The notes beneath the pieces are model-generated. The model ran no database searches, was not told where the DNA came from, and saw nothing but the letters and a program-made list of their open reading frames with translations. Positions 20,643-32,125 of a stretch of 64,000 bases of DNA are shown piece after piece (the stretch's first letter is position 1; each line of letters begins with the position of its first letter). A program made the position numbers and the translations under genes. Source of the stretch: Taudactylus pleione (lineage: Eukaryota; Chordata; Amphibia; Anura; Myobatrachidae); assembly GCA_031769625.1 (NCBI GenBank), contig JAUIMM010000124.1, forward strand, positions 5,703,501-5,767,500, given 5' to 3'.

Positions 20643-22357
20643 TCATCTGTTGGTACACTCTAATTCAGGGTTGTAATACAGTTCTTCCTTGACCTTTGTA
20701 TCCATAATATCATTGCTCACCACCATCATCTCGGTTTCTCGGTTCGCTCTTGTACATTTTCCACACTTCAATACATTAGGGACACACCTGACACATAAGC
20801 CAATTACTAAGATGACAATCAGTATAAGGATCAGGAGCTTCCCACAATAGCAACCAGTTCCTGAACCCACTCCCCTAGACTGGAGAACCATTTCACAGGG
20901 TTCAACCAAGAGAACCACTCTTCTACCTTTTCCTCTACTTCAGCCACTGAAGCATTATGGTTCTTTCAAAATTCCCATTTCAGCTGCAGAATTTCATCCA
21001 TCTTCCGGTCTATCACCTCCTTGGGGTCACTAGTGTTGTTAGTGATATACGTGCAGCACTTGACACCAAATTGGGTGGCCAAAGTCACACACTACCCTCC
21101 AGTGACAGCTGTTAAATAATTTAACACTAGCCTATGTTGCACAAGTTCTTTCTTATAAGCTTGTAACTCCCTACCTCTATACCTGAACGTGTTATCATAC
21201 ATTATCTATTAATTTAGCAAGACCTTGGATATATCTAAAATTTAAAGTACCCCGAGCGATCCTGGTGGGATCTAGTGCTACCAAAATTTGGAAACCAGTT
21301 GTTTCACTAATCAACTGTTTAGCTGCATGTATGTCACCTGGTATCATGTTTCTTTTGTCACGGTGTTCATAATGCGTGTGCAGGTATGGAGATGGTGTGT
21401 TTTTTATGGATACCAAGCATTTCACCATGTGTAAGGGTCATAATCTCTGGAAGTACCCTTCCCAGATAACATAAACCTTTTGAACTCTGAGAGAGCCACT
21501 TATACGCTTTCCTTCCACATATAAATGTGTTTGATGATTATGATGCATTCTATCTCTGGTTCTCCCATCTGACTAACACACGTTTCTGGTTGTCTAACCC
21601 TGGCACTGCACCCTTCTGGTACCATACCAACCATTTCTTTGGTGTCACTACGGGTATACCGAAAGTGTCTCCCACTTAATCTAATTGTGCGCAAAAGTTC
21701 AAAATGTATAGGTTCATTATCAGCTCTTTGTGAGAAGGTCATGGTTTGGTTATTCCCAGTCACCTCCCAACTTCCTGGTTTGTTGAAGTTGGTGATGTTC
21801 AAAAACAAAAGTGATCTATCTACTTGGTACTGGTGGAGTTTAAAAATGGGTGGTTTAGACATAAGAAATTTTCCATCCAGCATCTTCCCTTGTAATTCTA
21901 AAACCTCAGAGACATTTAATGGAAATGGCACTAACCCTATATTATGTTGTCCCTGAGGCACGTGAGAGCACACCCAACAGTCAGTCTGGTTTAAAACTTT
22001 GCCCACCATGGTATGATAATCCTCTAAAGGATACCCACCCCAATACTGGTTATACTTAGGTTGGCACCGTTGGGTGCATCTCTCATCAACTAGGGACTCA
22101 CAAAACTCACAAATAAAATATTCCTCAGACGATAAACCTTCACACTGTCTCCGAGTTTCCAGGCTAACAGATCTCTTAGCAATTACTGTACTGAGTTTGG
22201 TCAGATACTCCCCTTATTGGTTTAGCACTCCTTCCCCCTTCTCCACTCCATCGATATCACCATCAGCTCCCCTCTCCGTCATCTGTCTTCCGTCACAGAA
22301 ACCAGAAATCCCAAAACAAACTAGGATGATAAAAACTCTGTGTCTTCTTGCAAACAT
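20643..22357 (-). pseudogene. retroviral env (SU and TM), interrupted
   Basis: Envelope glycoprotein remnant. It starts at ATG 22357-22355 with a basic then hydrophobic signal-peptide-like stretch (RRHRVFIILVCFGIS). The surface part includes CWVC at about 21968-21979, the CXXC motif of gammaretroviral type. Near 21360 a furin-type RDKR appears, followed by the transmembrane subunit with a CC pair near 21045 (sequence VKCCTY). A membrane anchor of Leu/Ile/Val (LLILILIVILVIGL, about 20800-20840) precedes a short tail ending at 20643. Stops and frame changes separate these blocks: the SU frame stops at 21500, others lie near 21195, 20970 and 20850. No intact protein is encoded here. Confidence 0.8.
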
Positions 22358-22471
22358 AACCCCAGCACACCACTCCATTGCTGGAACAGTGATCTACAAA
22401 TTTCTTTAGCTCAGGTGTCTCCCTGCAACTTTTAACTCTCCCAGAAGAGGCTCGCAATTGACAGGTCTAAG

Positions 22472-23587
22472 TTATTTGCCTAAACTCCGCCTAGTATCTC
22501 CACCGGTTGGTTGACCTATCTGCAGTGAGTGGAATGGACCCTGGTATCTCTCTCTGCCACTTTCAAGGAAGTTGTACTCCTCAGCAACACTTGATACGGA
22601 CTTTCCCACCGATCTGTCAGACAACCTGAACGTAAGACATTCTCCAGGTTCAACATCATGACATTTTGTTTCTGGCATATCAGGTGACAACAATTTCAAT
22701 TTAAGCTGCTACTGTTTCAACTGTTTACTCATTGTTATAAGATACTTTACAACAACCTTGTTGTTACTCTTCAAATCTTCAAGCGGACTTACAATGAAAT
22801 GTGGTTGTCTACCAAACAGTATCTCAAAGAGGGACAGATTGAGAGGGGGTCTAGGAGTTTTCCTGATGCTATAAAGGACTAGCAGTAAGGCTTCTGGCCA
22901 CCCCAGTCCAGTTTCTGCCATGATCTTACTTAGTTTGTTCTTAATAGTGCTGTTCACTCTCTCCACCTTCGCACTGGCCTGTGTTCGATAGGGGGTGTGA
23001 AGTTTACTATTAATACCCATCAACTTACACATGTTCTGGAAGACAAAGACATCACCTGTGAAATAAGTACCCCTATCATTTTCAATAATTCTAGGGATAC
23101 CGTATCTGCATACAAACTCCTGTACAGTCTTTTTAGCAGTGAACACAGCAGTATTGGTGGCAGCTGGGTATGCCTCTACCCAATTAGAAAACACATCTGT
23201 ACAAACTAATACATACTTGAGGTTCCTGCATGGTGGTAATTGGATGAAATCAATTTGTATTACCTGAAAGGGTCCGTCTGTCGGAGGGATGTTGGATGGC
23301 TCGGTTGGTATTGTTCCAACGTTCTTCCACAAGCATGTCAAGCAGGACATTGCCCTCTTTTCAGCTTGGGAAGAGAAACCTGGTGCACACAAATACGCCC
23401 TGACCAACTTGCACATACCTTGCTTTCCCAGGTGAGTCAGACCGTGCGCTGCCTCAGCCAAGCTTGGGTAGTATGCCTTGGGTGCCACCGGCTTACCTTG
23501 TCCATCTCTCCAGAGTCCGGAGGACTCTTGTCTACATTCCTTTGATCTCCAGACTGCCTTTTCCTGAATGGAACACAATTTTTGCAT
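22472..23587 (-). pseudogene. retroviral integrase
   Basis: Minus-strand frame of 292 codons (23587-22709) with the N-terminal zinc domain (HGLTH, CLTC), the first catalytic Asp (QIDFIQLP), the second (ENDRGTYF) and the Glu (AKVERVNSTI), so the DDE triad is visible. The frame breaks near 22709; the C-terminal domain can be followed to about 22472 (KCHDVEPGE and GPFHSLQ). The arrangement is that of class I retroviral integrases. It is preceded by RNase H and followed by env. Confidence 0.88.
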
Positions 23588-23734
23588 CTCAATTAATTTC
23601 TACATATCAGTTGCATGAAAAACCATCATTTTATGAACTGGCATGTTAATTCTAAACCCTGATGCCCACTTGGCAGCTTCATCTGCCCTGCTATTGCCCA
23701 GTGACACGGGGTCTTCTTCACATGTATGAGCTTT

Positions 23735-24883
23735 TCATTTGATGATGGCTACTACTTTTGGTAGCTGAATTGCTGTCAACACTCCTTTTATGTGGTGTGA
23801 GTGTGCGACTGGTGTACCTGCTGCCGTCAAAAAATTTCTAAGACGCCATAGAGCCCCAAAATTAAGTACTACCCCGAAGGCGTACCTGGAGTCAGTGTAT
23901 ATGTTAGCTGACTTACCTTCCGCCAGTTCACACGCGCTCTTTAGTGCCACCAGTTCAGCCACCTACGCTGAGTGAGGTGGACCAAGTGGTTCGGGTTCTA
24001 CAACATCATAATCATTTACAACGGCATAACCTGTGCATAATTCTCCTGTGTCAGTTTGTCTATGACGACTCCCATCCATGTAGAACGTTAAATCTACATT
24101 TGCTAGTGGTGTATCACGTATATCTGGTATAGCAGTAAAGGTCTGATTTAAATACTCCATACAATCATGTGTGTCACTATACCTTCAATCAGCAACTCAC
24201 CTCCCTCCACCCTTTGTGCATCTCTAGGCACATATGGCAAGTACGTTGCTGGATTTAACGTATTACACCGTTTAATGGTAATATTTGCGGGTACCATTAG
24301 AGCTAGTTCCCATTTTGCGAACCTAGCTGAGGAAATATGTCGGGTTTTGGCAGAATTCAGCAAAGCAGATACAGCATGTGGTGTATAAACAATCATATCA
24401 TGACCTAATATTACATCCTCACTCTTATCAACCAGAAGAGCGGTTACTGCTATACTTCTTAAACACGTTGGGAGTGATCTTGCCACAGTGTCCAGTTGGT
24501 CTGCTAGCATCACCATGTTATTGCAAGAGGACACCTGCTATGCAGCCTTCAGCTTCCGTACAAAATAACTCAAAAGGTTTTTCATAATCTGGTATCCCCA
24601 AGGCAGATGCTCTTGTCAGACTATCCTTAAGGTTAAGGAAAGACTGCTCTGTTTCCTCAGTATGTGTGACACGGACAGGTTTTGAGGATGACGCCAATTC
24701 CTGCAATGGTAATACCAAAATAGAAAAACCTGGGATCCATGATCTACAGTATCCACACATGCCCAAGAAGGTACGGATTTGCTGCTGGTCCTGCGGCAGT
24801 GTCAGTCTGTATGGCCTGTAATTTTTCCTTTGCACCCTTGTGCCCTGTTTGTGAGAGATGAAGCAATAGTAGTTTAGTATCAT
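23735..24883 (-). pseudogene. retroviral reverse transcriptase C-terminal part and RNase H
   Basis: 24883-24518: thumb region (IRTFLGMCGYCRSWIPGF). 24534-24148: connection domain, with LNPATYLPYVP near 24250. 24120-23735: RNase H, with MDGS (first Asp), AELVALKSACE (Glu) and YTDSRYAFGVV (Asp). Three frames are used, so there are at least two indels or stops. The palm with the catalytic Asp pair is missing upstream of 24883. Confidence 0.85.
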
Positions 24884-26090
24884 TCAAACATGACATACTA
24901 CACATAATCATGCCCTGTATAGTTTCACTGCAGATATACTGCAGGGGTTAGTGTGCTTCAGTTCTTAATCTCAATATTTACTGTAAACAAGGACACTTGA
25001 TTTTACCAAAATGCTCAATGACTTAAGGCTTACACACACTTATTACATTTCCTTAGAGGTGCAATGTCCTAGAGGTGATTTAAAACACATTATTTTTTTT
25101 TATTATTGCTGGACTTAGTCTTTCAGTGCTAATAATATTCCCCCTCCTGCCACGTTCTCCACTACTCTCACCAGTTTCAACTGCTGCCCCTGCTGGTTGC
25201 AAATGAACAGCTTAGGCAATGGTTGAATTTACGGGGGATTCATCATCTATAATTACATTTTCCTGTAGGTGACTTAAATCAGGGTTTAAGTTACTTATTA
25301 CAATTTTTTTTCTTTGGCATCGACTGTATTCCAATGAGCACACAATTCTGTGAATTAGCAGCTCCACCATTTTGTGAGTGACCGCAATCTCATTCTGTGA
25401 GAGTACTGAATCTGCAGTTAACCACAGGGTGTGATGGCATACCATATCAGTATTGCGCAAGGAACACGTCCATTAAGGTGTCAGCCTTAATTATCTTAAC
25501 TTAATTGCTTTTTGATGTTTGAGTGGCAGAAAGTCAATAGGTTTTTTTTTTGAGTTTTCAGATCATGTCTAAGCAGCCTTAATGGGTTTTTTTTGTCATA
25601 TATATATTACACACACCTCTAAACTAAAACCTATTTAAAATTCTTTCAATAAAAATACATTTTTTAACTTACGGATGTGGCCTCATACACTGTTGCTGCA
25701 GTCACAGCAAACCGCCCCTCTTTTTTGCATCTTTTTCACCCAAAAATGCATTTTAGTTGCAATGATTGCCGTGATTAGTTTGATATTTGTCATATATGTA
25801 TATTTAGATCTACAGATAATGTATATCTGTCTGCGCCTGAGTCTGAATCTGTATACGAGGTCTATGTACGATGTATCGGCTTCAGCTTTTTTTCAGACTC
25901 CGTCGCACACAGATATATGGGGAGATCGGAAAGTCCCTCCGCAGTGACTGTGTACTAAGTGTGTGACAGTCCAAAATCCAACTGCAAGTGAGTACTGACT
26001 GACTGTTTGGCAGCTTTTGGGATAGCAGTGGGTGTGACTGAATCGGTATGATCCCTGCTGCGGCAGCCCGACAGAGGAGGAAATCCCCAT
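24884..26090 (+). other. tbce intron, unassigned
   Basis: AT-rich sequence with T runs (25088, 25545). I find neither coding sequence nor defined repeat ends. Confidence 0.45.
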
Positions 26091-26262
26091 CGTCCCCAGG
26101 TAAGTATAAACTAACCTAATTTAACCCCCTAACCCTCCTTTAGGGTGCCTAACCCTAATCCCCCCTCTAAGTGCCTAAACCTAACCCCCCCTTCCCCGCC
26201 GCCTAACCCTAAGTCCCCCCCCCCCCCCGGGAGCCCTAAACCTCACAATAGTATTTGCTTCC
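26091..26262. repeat. partial CCTAACCCTAA-type repeat, copy 2 of the TTAGGG-like family
   Basis: C-rich complement of the GGGTTAGG phrases seen near 12360 (AACCCTCCTTTAGGGTGCCTAACCC and similar), including a C run at about 26215-26228. Only part of an element is recognised. Confidence 0.5.
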
Positions 26263-26429
26263 TCTAGTTAAGGCCAAAAGGTTGCATCCAGCTAGCTGGC
26301 TGACTAAGCTAAGTGACACAGTGGGTGGCACTAACATGTGGCAGTTCAGTTTCTAATTTCCAACACTGATACAGTGTGTTATACAGTGTTGGTTGGATAC
26401 ACCAATAGTGCACTTACTGTGACAGCAGT

Positions 26430-26925
26430 GTCGGCAGAGCGGGGTTGCGGACGGTGTCCTCAGTACATGGATGGCGGTGCTGGCAGTGTACTGGTGATGT
26501 CGGCGGTGTCTTTAGTGCAGGTTTGCTGGCTGTGTCGGCAGTGCGGGGGGTGCCAGTGGTGTCTTAGTGCAGGTTTGCTGGCTGTGTTGGCAGTACGGGG
26601 GTGTCAGCAGTGTCCTCATTGCAGGTTTGATGACTGTGTCGGTGGTGCGGGGGTTGCTGGCGGTGTCCTCAGTACATGGAATGGCAGTGTCTCAGTGAAG
26701 GGTACCGGCGGTGTCGACAGAGGCGAGGTGCCAGCGGTGTCCTCATTGCAGGTTTGCTGACTGTGTCGGCAGTGCAGGGGTGCTGGTGGTGTCCTCACTG
26801 TGGGAGTGTCGGCAGTGTGGGGGTCGCTGAAGGTGTCCTCAGTACGTTGGGCAGCAGTGCAGGGGTGTCGGCAGCGAGGGATGCTGCCAGTGGGGGTGCC
26901 AGCAGTGTCAGGCGGCGGGGGTTGG
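26430..26925. repeat. GC-rich minisatellite, about 50-60-bp unit
   Basis: At least six to eight imperfect copies of a unit containing GTGTCGGCAGTGCGGGGGTG and GTGTCCTCAGTGCAGG. Frames on both strands are open only because the unit lacks stops; composition and periodicity argue against a protein. A hairpin (GAGAGCCG...CGGCTCTC) follows at about 26985-27010. Confidence 0.8.
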
Positions 26926-27280
26926 CGGACGCCATCTTTTTTTCTTCCTTTGTATTGATTTCACTGTGCTTAACACTGATTAGCTGAGAGCCGTGACAGG
27001 CGGCTCTCTCAGCCAATCAGCGTTAAGCCCGCTGAAAACAAAACCTCGCGACTCGACAAAGGGGTCGCGGGGTTTTGCCTCGGGTCAGGGATCCAGGGCA
27101 GCAGGGAGATCTGAGCTGCACTCGGATCGCCCGGTATCCCCGAAATTCGGGTGGGTCCGGTTCTTAGGGAACTGGACCCACTCATCTCTAGTAATTACAT
27201 AGTTATTCACTACATCGGGTAATTTGTACTGGCAATCCTGTATGGTGAAGGTAAATCGCCCACCATCGGCATGGTTTCTG

Positions 27281-27753
27281 GGGGATGTAGTCTGGAAGCC
27301 GACGGTCTAAATGCCGACCGCCAGCTTCCAGACTCTAATCCCGGCGTGGTACTAATGACAGGCGTCGAAAAACTTGACGCCTGTCATTAACCATATGCCG
27401 GAAGACCGACGCCCGGTATACCGAACGAAGGTAAGCCGGGTGCGGACAGCCGCGTGGGAGGGTTAGGGCTCCCGGGGGGACTTAGGGTTAGGCACCCCCC
27501 CAGGAGGGTTAGGTTTAGGCTAGGGGAAGGGGGAGGTTAGGCACCACTGGGGGGAGGTTAGGGTTAGATACCCCCCACTGAGAACTTAGGTTTAGGCAGC
27601 GGGGAAGGGGGGATAGGTTTAGGCACTTAGAGGGGGGATTAGGGTTAGGCACTTGGGGGGGGTTAGGTTAGCGATACTTATCTTTGGGACGATCGGGATC
27701 TTCACCCTTGCCAGGCTGCCGCCATGCGGCCGGCGGTGATACCTACTACACCC
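27281..27753. mobile_element. GGGATGTAGT-ended MITE with TTAGGG-like interior, copy 3
   Basis: Left end GGGGATGTAGTCTGG, right end ACCTACTACACCC, roughly inverted. A strong hairpin (AATGACAGGCGTCGA ... TTGACGCCTGTCATT) lies at about 27355-27391, followed by a GGGTTAGG-rich tract (about 27455-27665). Confidence 0.7.
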
Positions 27754-27902
27754 GATTGCCGGTCATCTAATGTGTACCGAGCCTAAGATGGGTTTCAGAC
27801 CATCCAGGAATCTACAATGAATAATTGTATATTTAGTGAATTTTACACTAATTGTTACTTTGGAGATTATCAAATAAATAACATCTCCTTTGCTCATTAT
27901 AG

Positions 27903-27967
27903 ATTAAAGCATCTAATAATTTCAAACAACAAGATTTTTTCAATAAACTTCCCAGTTCTTAATTTTG
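27903..27967 (+). CDS. tbce: tbce exon e (leucine-rich-repeat region)
   Basis: Acceptor ATTATAG before 27903 and donor GTAAGT at 27968. The first base completes Arg; it encodes RLKHLIISNNKIFSINFPVL then NF, and ends one base into a Gly codon. It matches the RLEQLILSDTGI segment of TBCE. It is separated from the next exon by an intron of only 85 bases, the shortest in the window. Confidence 0.9.
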
Positions 27968-28052
27968 GTAAGTTTTTTTTTTTCCCTTTTAAATTTAATA
28001 TACTTTTTCTTAATTTATTAGGTTGAAATATGTTTTATTTTTATTTATTTAG

Positions 28053-28117
28053 GATGCAGTACTGAAATGTTTCCTGCTGTAACTAGTGTCTTAATTGATG
28101 GCAATAATATATCACAG
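28053..28117 (+). CDS. tbce: tbce exon f (leucine-rich-repeat region)
   Basis: Acceptor TTATTTAG before 28053 and donor GTGAGT at 28118. It encodes GCSTEMFPAVTSVLIDGNNI then SQ, matching [23 protein letters not shown] in the human protein (recalled). It ends in phase 0. Confidence 0.92.
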
Positions 28118-28326
28118 GTGAGTTTAACAAATTATTATGTAATTAAATAGATGTCTGTGCATAGTCATGATTTAATCAATGGCCAATGATTATTTTATTC
28201 CACATTAGTAGTCTAAATAGCTGTTAATATTTTTCTGCCAGAGATGGATATAAATATTGTATTTCAAGTGGTTCAGCCATATGGCTTAGGACTGGTTCCT
28301 GTGGACATATTTGCTTTTGCATGCTA

Positions 28327-28497
28327 AGGGATATATTTACTAAAGTGAGAGTTTTAGAAATGGAGATGTTGCCCATAGCAACCAATAAGATTCTATTTAA
28401 CATTTAACTAGCACTTTCTTGAAGATAATAATTAAAATCTGGTTGCTATGGGCAAAATCTACACCTCTAAAAAGTCTCACTTTAGTAAATGTACCCC
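28327..28497. repeat. palindromic MITE, TATATTTACTAAAG family, second copy
   Basis: ATATATTTACTAAAGTGAGAG at the left pairs with CTCACTTTAGTAAATGTAC at the right; the inner arms carry GTTGCCCATAGCAACC and GGTTGCTATGGGCAA. Slightly more diverged than the copy at 18126. Confidence 0.85.
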
Positions 28498-28499
28498 TA

Positions 28500-30485
28500 C
28501 GTGTGGATATATTATTTTTCTGGACTTTTTCAGATATCTACTAGAACCTAATATTATTTATTCAACCTAAATTTAAAGTACTTATTAATTATATAACTGT
28601 TACTTGAAGCGTGGTATCTACCCACTTGTTATTTTAGTTATTAAATTCGAAAACCTATTGTATAAAACTGCCAGTCCCTCTCAAAATGCCCTACCAGCAA
28701 CAAGCTGAGGAATGCCATTACCCACAACAACTGTGAAATACCTAAGCAGCTTTCTGCATAAGCACTGTATGTAGGCAGTGTCCCATCTGCAAGATGGGGT
28801 ACCAAACCGCAGGGTGGACAAGCACGAGAATTAAATATGAATGGCCCATGATGAGGGATCAAAACATAGAAATTTCCATGTGATTAATGCCGTGTTTAAT
28901 TTGTAGTGAAAAACAGCCAGACACTGGTTGCGCTCTTCCTGATTTCTGTTCTCTGCATGTTAAGGGTGTTCTGTCACTATCTCCCTTCTCAGACTGTGTA
29001 TCGGCACATGAACAACGTATGGGGAAGCAGCCAGGTATAGGCTATTCCAGTCAAGTAGTGATCGTACACACGAACACTCAAGTGTACTACATAATATAGA
29101 GGGACGCTCATCAGATATATAAAGCATCATAAGAGGGCTATACAAGTTTAACTAACGCTATCCCTCTAATTACAGTGAAATTGGTAGCACATCTGTATGC
29201 ACACAAGGGGTATTTAGCAGCACAGCCAGTATTGAACATAGCTGCACTACATAGAGAAAATACTCTTCACCCTCAAGATAACAGGATGTTTGCCTGTGAC
29301 ATGAAGCCTCGCTATTAATACATGTCTATGATCACATTAAAATATAGGCAATGTGATGTTACTATCATAGAAGAGAAACAACAATATATATTGCCCTATA
29401 ATAACAGGTGTTGATTGATATAATCACTAGTGATATGTGCATGAAATAAAATCACAGAAAAATACCTACATATCTATAGTAGATGAATGTGCAGTCATTT
29501 GAAACATGCATTAGAACCTATTTTTGAAGCAATTGGATATCCCGTTAAGTGATAAATAGTGGTGGTTCCTGCGCACTGAGCAAGTAGATAAATGGTGAGC
29601 TGCTCACACTTGTAGGCTACCCTCTGCTTACAGATATGGATTCAATGAAAATAGTAAATGTGTGTGGCGCTCAACCTATTGATGGCTAAAATGTATTCCT
29701 CTTAATCCCCCTATATGACTCAAGGATAGTATATGCAATGTGGATGTAGTATAAATAACTTTACTGTGAAATTAGTGCCTTGTGCTATACAGAATATTCA
29801 GCAATAAAGGTCTTAAAGAATGCTGAGCAGGTGAGTATAAATGCTTGATTAACACAAAATACAATACATACACACAGACATATATGCATAGAAAAAGAAT
29901 AGGAATTGATGATTGAAAAAGTACAATATAAAGTCCCATTCTTTTGATTGTTGATTGGATATGGCAAAAAATAAGAGAAAAAGTTCAGGTGCTGAGATAT
30001 TAACTAATGGGGGAGCTCATTGAGATGTCAGTGTAGAGCAATGTAGGTAATCGAACAGACTTCGGCGTCCCGCTAGTCTGTTCAGTGCTGGTGAAATTCT
30101 GTGCACATACCGTTGCAGCTGATGATGTTTTCAGTGACTGGAGACAACCTTCTCGATTGGACCCTGGATGGTGGTAGGTGCTCCGGGCCAAGCCGGGTAT
30201 AGCTGTAGGTCCGTCGGCTGACGCCCGTACCCAGAAGTACAGAGGATAGATATAAGCAGGTGCCTGAAGAAAGAAGACATCAAGGAACGAGGAGATCTGA
30301 AGAGGGTACCTGAGAGGATCGAGTAAAAGGGTAAGTCTCTGTCAGGTGGCGGTTCGTTCGGTGATCAGTTCCGGTGGAGCTCTTAGCCGTGACTGAACCC
30401 CCTCAGACCATAGCCGGCCAGCTGTAGAGTCAAGTTCCCGGTGTTAGGTCTGTGACCAGGTTTGGTGCAGTGACCGGACCTACAG
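28500..30485 (+). other. tbce intron, unassigned
   Basis: No gene recognised. The part from about 30000 to 30485 adjoins the gypsy element and may belong to its 3' LTR or to a nested repeat. Confidence 0.4.
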
Positions 30486-30489
30486 CTGC

Positions 30490-30614
30490 CGGGGAAGGAG
30501 AGGAACAGCTGACAGCAGGTACTGGGGAGCTCCCGCCCACTGTCCCACGCCATCCAGGACTCCAGCGTCGCCGGACCAGGTGATAGAGACCTGGATTCGG
30601 CGGTGCCGTGACAT
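30490..30614 (-). repeat. 3' LTR start of the gypsy element
   Basis: About 115 bases from TGTCACGGCACCGCC (reading leftward from 30613) match the start of the 5' LTR at 35117-35000. Beyond AGGAGAGG near 30497 the two sequences diverge completely. Confidence 0.8.
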
Positions 30615-30719
30615 TACCCCCCCCTTCTAAGGGTGGGCACCGAACACCCCACAAATGACTTGCCAGGGAACTTTCGATGAAACTTCCGAAGGAGTTGAGG
30701 TGCATGAATATCTGAAGCC

Positions 30720-31312
30720 CTAACCCAACAACGCTCTTCCGGACCATATCCTTTCCAATCCACCAGGAATTGAACTGCACCTCGGGACATTCTAGAATCT
30801 GTTTGACTTCATTCTCTTGGTGATCCACTGGAATTGCAGTAGGAGGATTGCACTGTTTCTAATATCGATTAAGCACCAATGGTTTCAGGAGAGAAGTATG
30901 GACCACGTTGGGAACCCTAAGCGTACCAGGAAGTTTTAAATGAACAGCCACAGGATTGATTAATCTGGAAGGGACCAATGAATCTAGGAGCAAACTTCAT
31001 GGTGGGAACCTTTAATCGTAAGTGTTTAGTGGATAACCAGACTTTATCGCCAGGATTCAGTACAGAACTCCTTTTCCTTTTCTTATCTGCCACCCGCTTA
31101 TACCTGGAAGAAGCTTTACACAAATTCTTTTTCACCTCCCTCCAAATCCTGAAGAACCGACTCGCTGTGCCACCAACAGCCGGGAGAGACACTGACTGAA
31201 CAGCAGGTAGTTTTGGTATCACGGGATGTAGTCCATACTGAATGAAGAATGGAGAGTACCCCAATGACTCATGGTACAAATTATCATGAGCCAATTTAGC
31301 CCATGGCAACAA
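30720..31312 (-). pseudogene. gypsy integrase C-terminal domain and chromodomain
   Basis: 31312-30917 encodes a segment with LAHDNLYHESLGYSPFFIQY, a basic linker, PGDKVWLSTKHLRLK and APRFIGPF (GPY/F-type module), then stops. A chromodomain-like stretch (ILECPEVQFNSWWIGKDM, about 30830-30740) follows in another frame. Chromodomains direct insertion to marked chromatin in this group. Confidence 0.82.
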
Positions 31313-31600
31313 GGAAACCCAATCGTCTTGATTAGCTGAGACATACAGTATATCCGAATGAATTTCTCCAAATCCTGATTTACACGCTCCGTTTGACCAT
31401 TGCTCTGAGGATGGTACGCAGATGAAAAACTCAAGTTGATATTAAAGCATTTACATAATGCCCTCCAGAACCTGGAAGTAAATTGTACCCCACGATCTGA
31501 AACAATGCCTTTGGGGAACCCAGGTAGCTTGAAGATTTCCTTTATAAATGACTGCAACAAAGCACCCAGGATTTAAAATTGGTTTGTCTTCCTTTACTTC
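31219..31600 (-). pseudogene. gypsy integrase core, N-terminal half deleted
   Basis: Shows [20 protein letters not shown] (second catalytic Asp) and HPQSNGQTERVNQDLEKF (Glu). The zinc-binding N-terminus and first catalytic Asp are missing: the RNase H end (EDKPILNPG, near 31580) runs almost directly into the [13 protein letters not shown] part. Judging from usual family spacing, about 0.5 kb has been deleted near 31565-31580. Confidence 0.85.
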
Positions 31601-32125
31601 GTCCTCCTGCGCCAAATTAAATGCTCGAGACAGGGCATCAGCTTTTCCATTCTTGCAACCTGGACGATAGGTAATAACCAGGTTAAAACAGTCTAAAAAT
31701 AACGACCACCTGGACTGGCGATAATTCAGGCAAAGAGCAGTTTTGAGATAAGTGAGGTTCTTGTGATCTGTATAGACTGTCACCGGAATTTTGCCCCCTC
31801 CAGCAAATATCTCCACTCTTGCAACGCCAGCTTAATAGTAGTAACTCCGTATCCCCAACTGCATAATTTTTCTCTGGGGCAGAAAACTTACGGGAAAAGA
31901 ACCCACAGGAGTACCACTTGCCCCACTCATCCTTCTGTGACAGTACTGCCCCAACTCCCACCGTGGAAGCGTCCACTTCCAAGAAGAAAGGCAGATTGTA
32001 GTCAGGTTGTCTTAGAATAGGAGCTGACATGAAGCACTGTTTTAAAAGAACAAAGGCCTCTTCAGGTGCGTGAGACCATCTCTGAGTATCTTTTCCTTAT
32101 TCGGTGAGTGCAGTAATTGGAGCTG
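31580..32125 (-). pseudogene. gypsy RNase H
   Basis: LFF-type start LPFFLEVDASTVGVGAVLSQ near 31985 (first Asp), FSRKFSAPEKNYAVGDTELL, a frame change near 31800, then [11 protein letters not shown] and DALSRAF near 31620. Catalytic positions are visible, but the frame is broken. Confidence 0.85.

Larger units (their letters stand above)
20321..24883 (-). mobile_element. class I (gammaretrovirus-like) endogenous retrovirus, 5'-truncated
   Basis: On the minus strand, in order: reverse transcriptase C-terminal part, connection, RNase H, integrase, env, polypurine tract and start of a 3' LTR. Gag, protease and the reverse transcriptase palm are absent, so the copy is truncated or rearranged near 24883. 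Frames are interrupted in pol and env. It lies in the intron between the tbce exons at 17705 and 27903, antisense to the gene. Description only; the interruptions are listed in the entries below. Confidence 0.85.

Noticed and set aside
22074..22409. 111-codon plus-strand frame
   Set aside because: Antisense shadow of the env start region on the minus strand.
26338..26760. 140-codon open frame on the + strand, cysteine- and glycine-rich
   Set aside because: It lies within a GC-rich minisatellite; the residue pattern follows the repeat unit and both strands are open.
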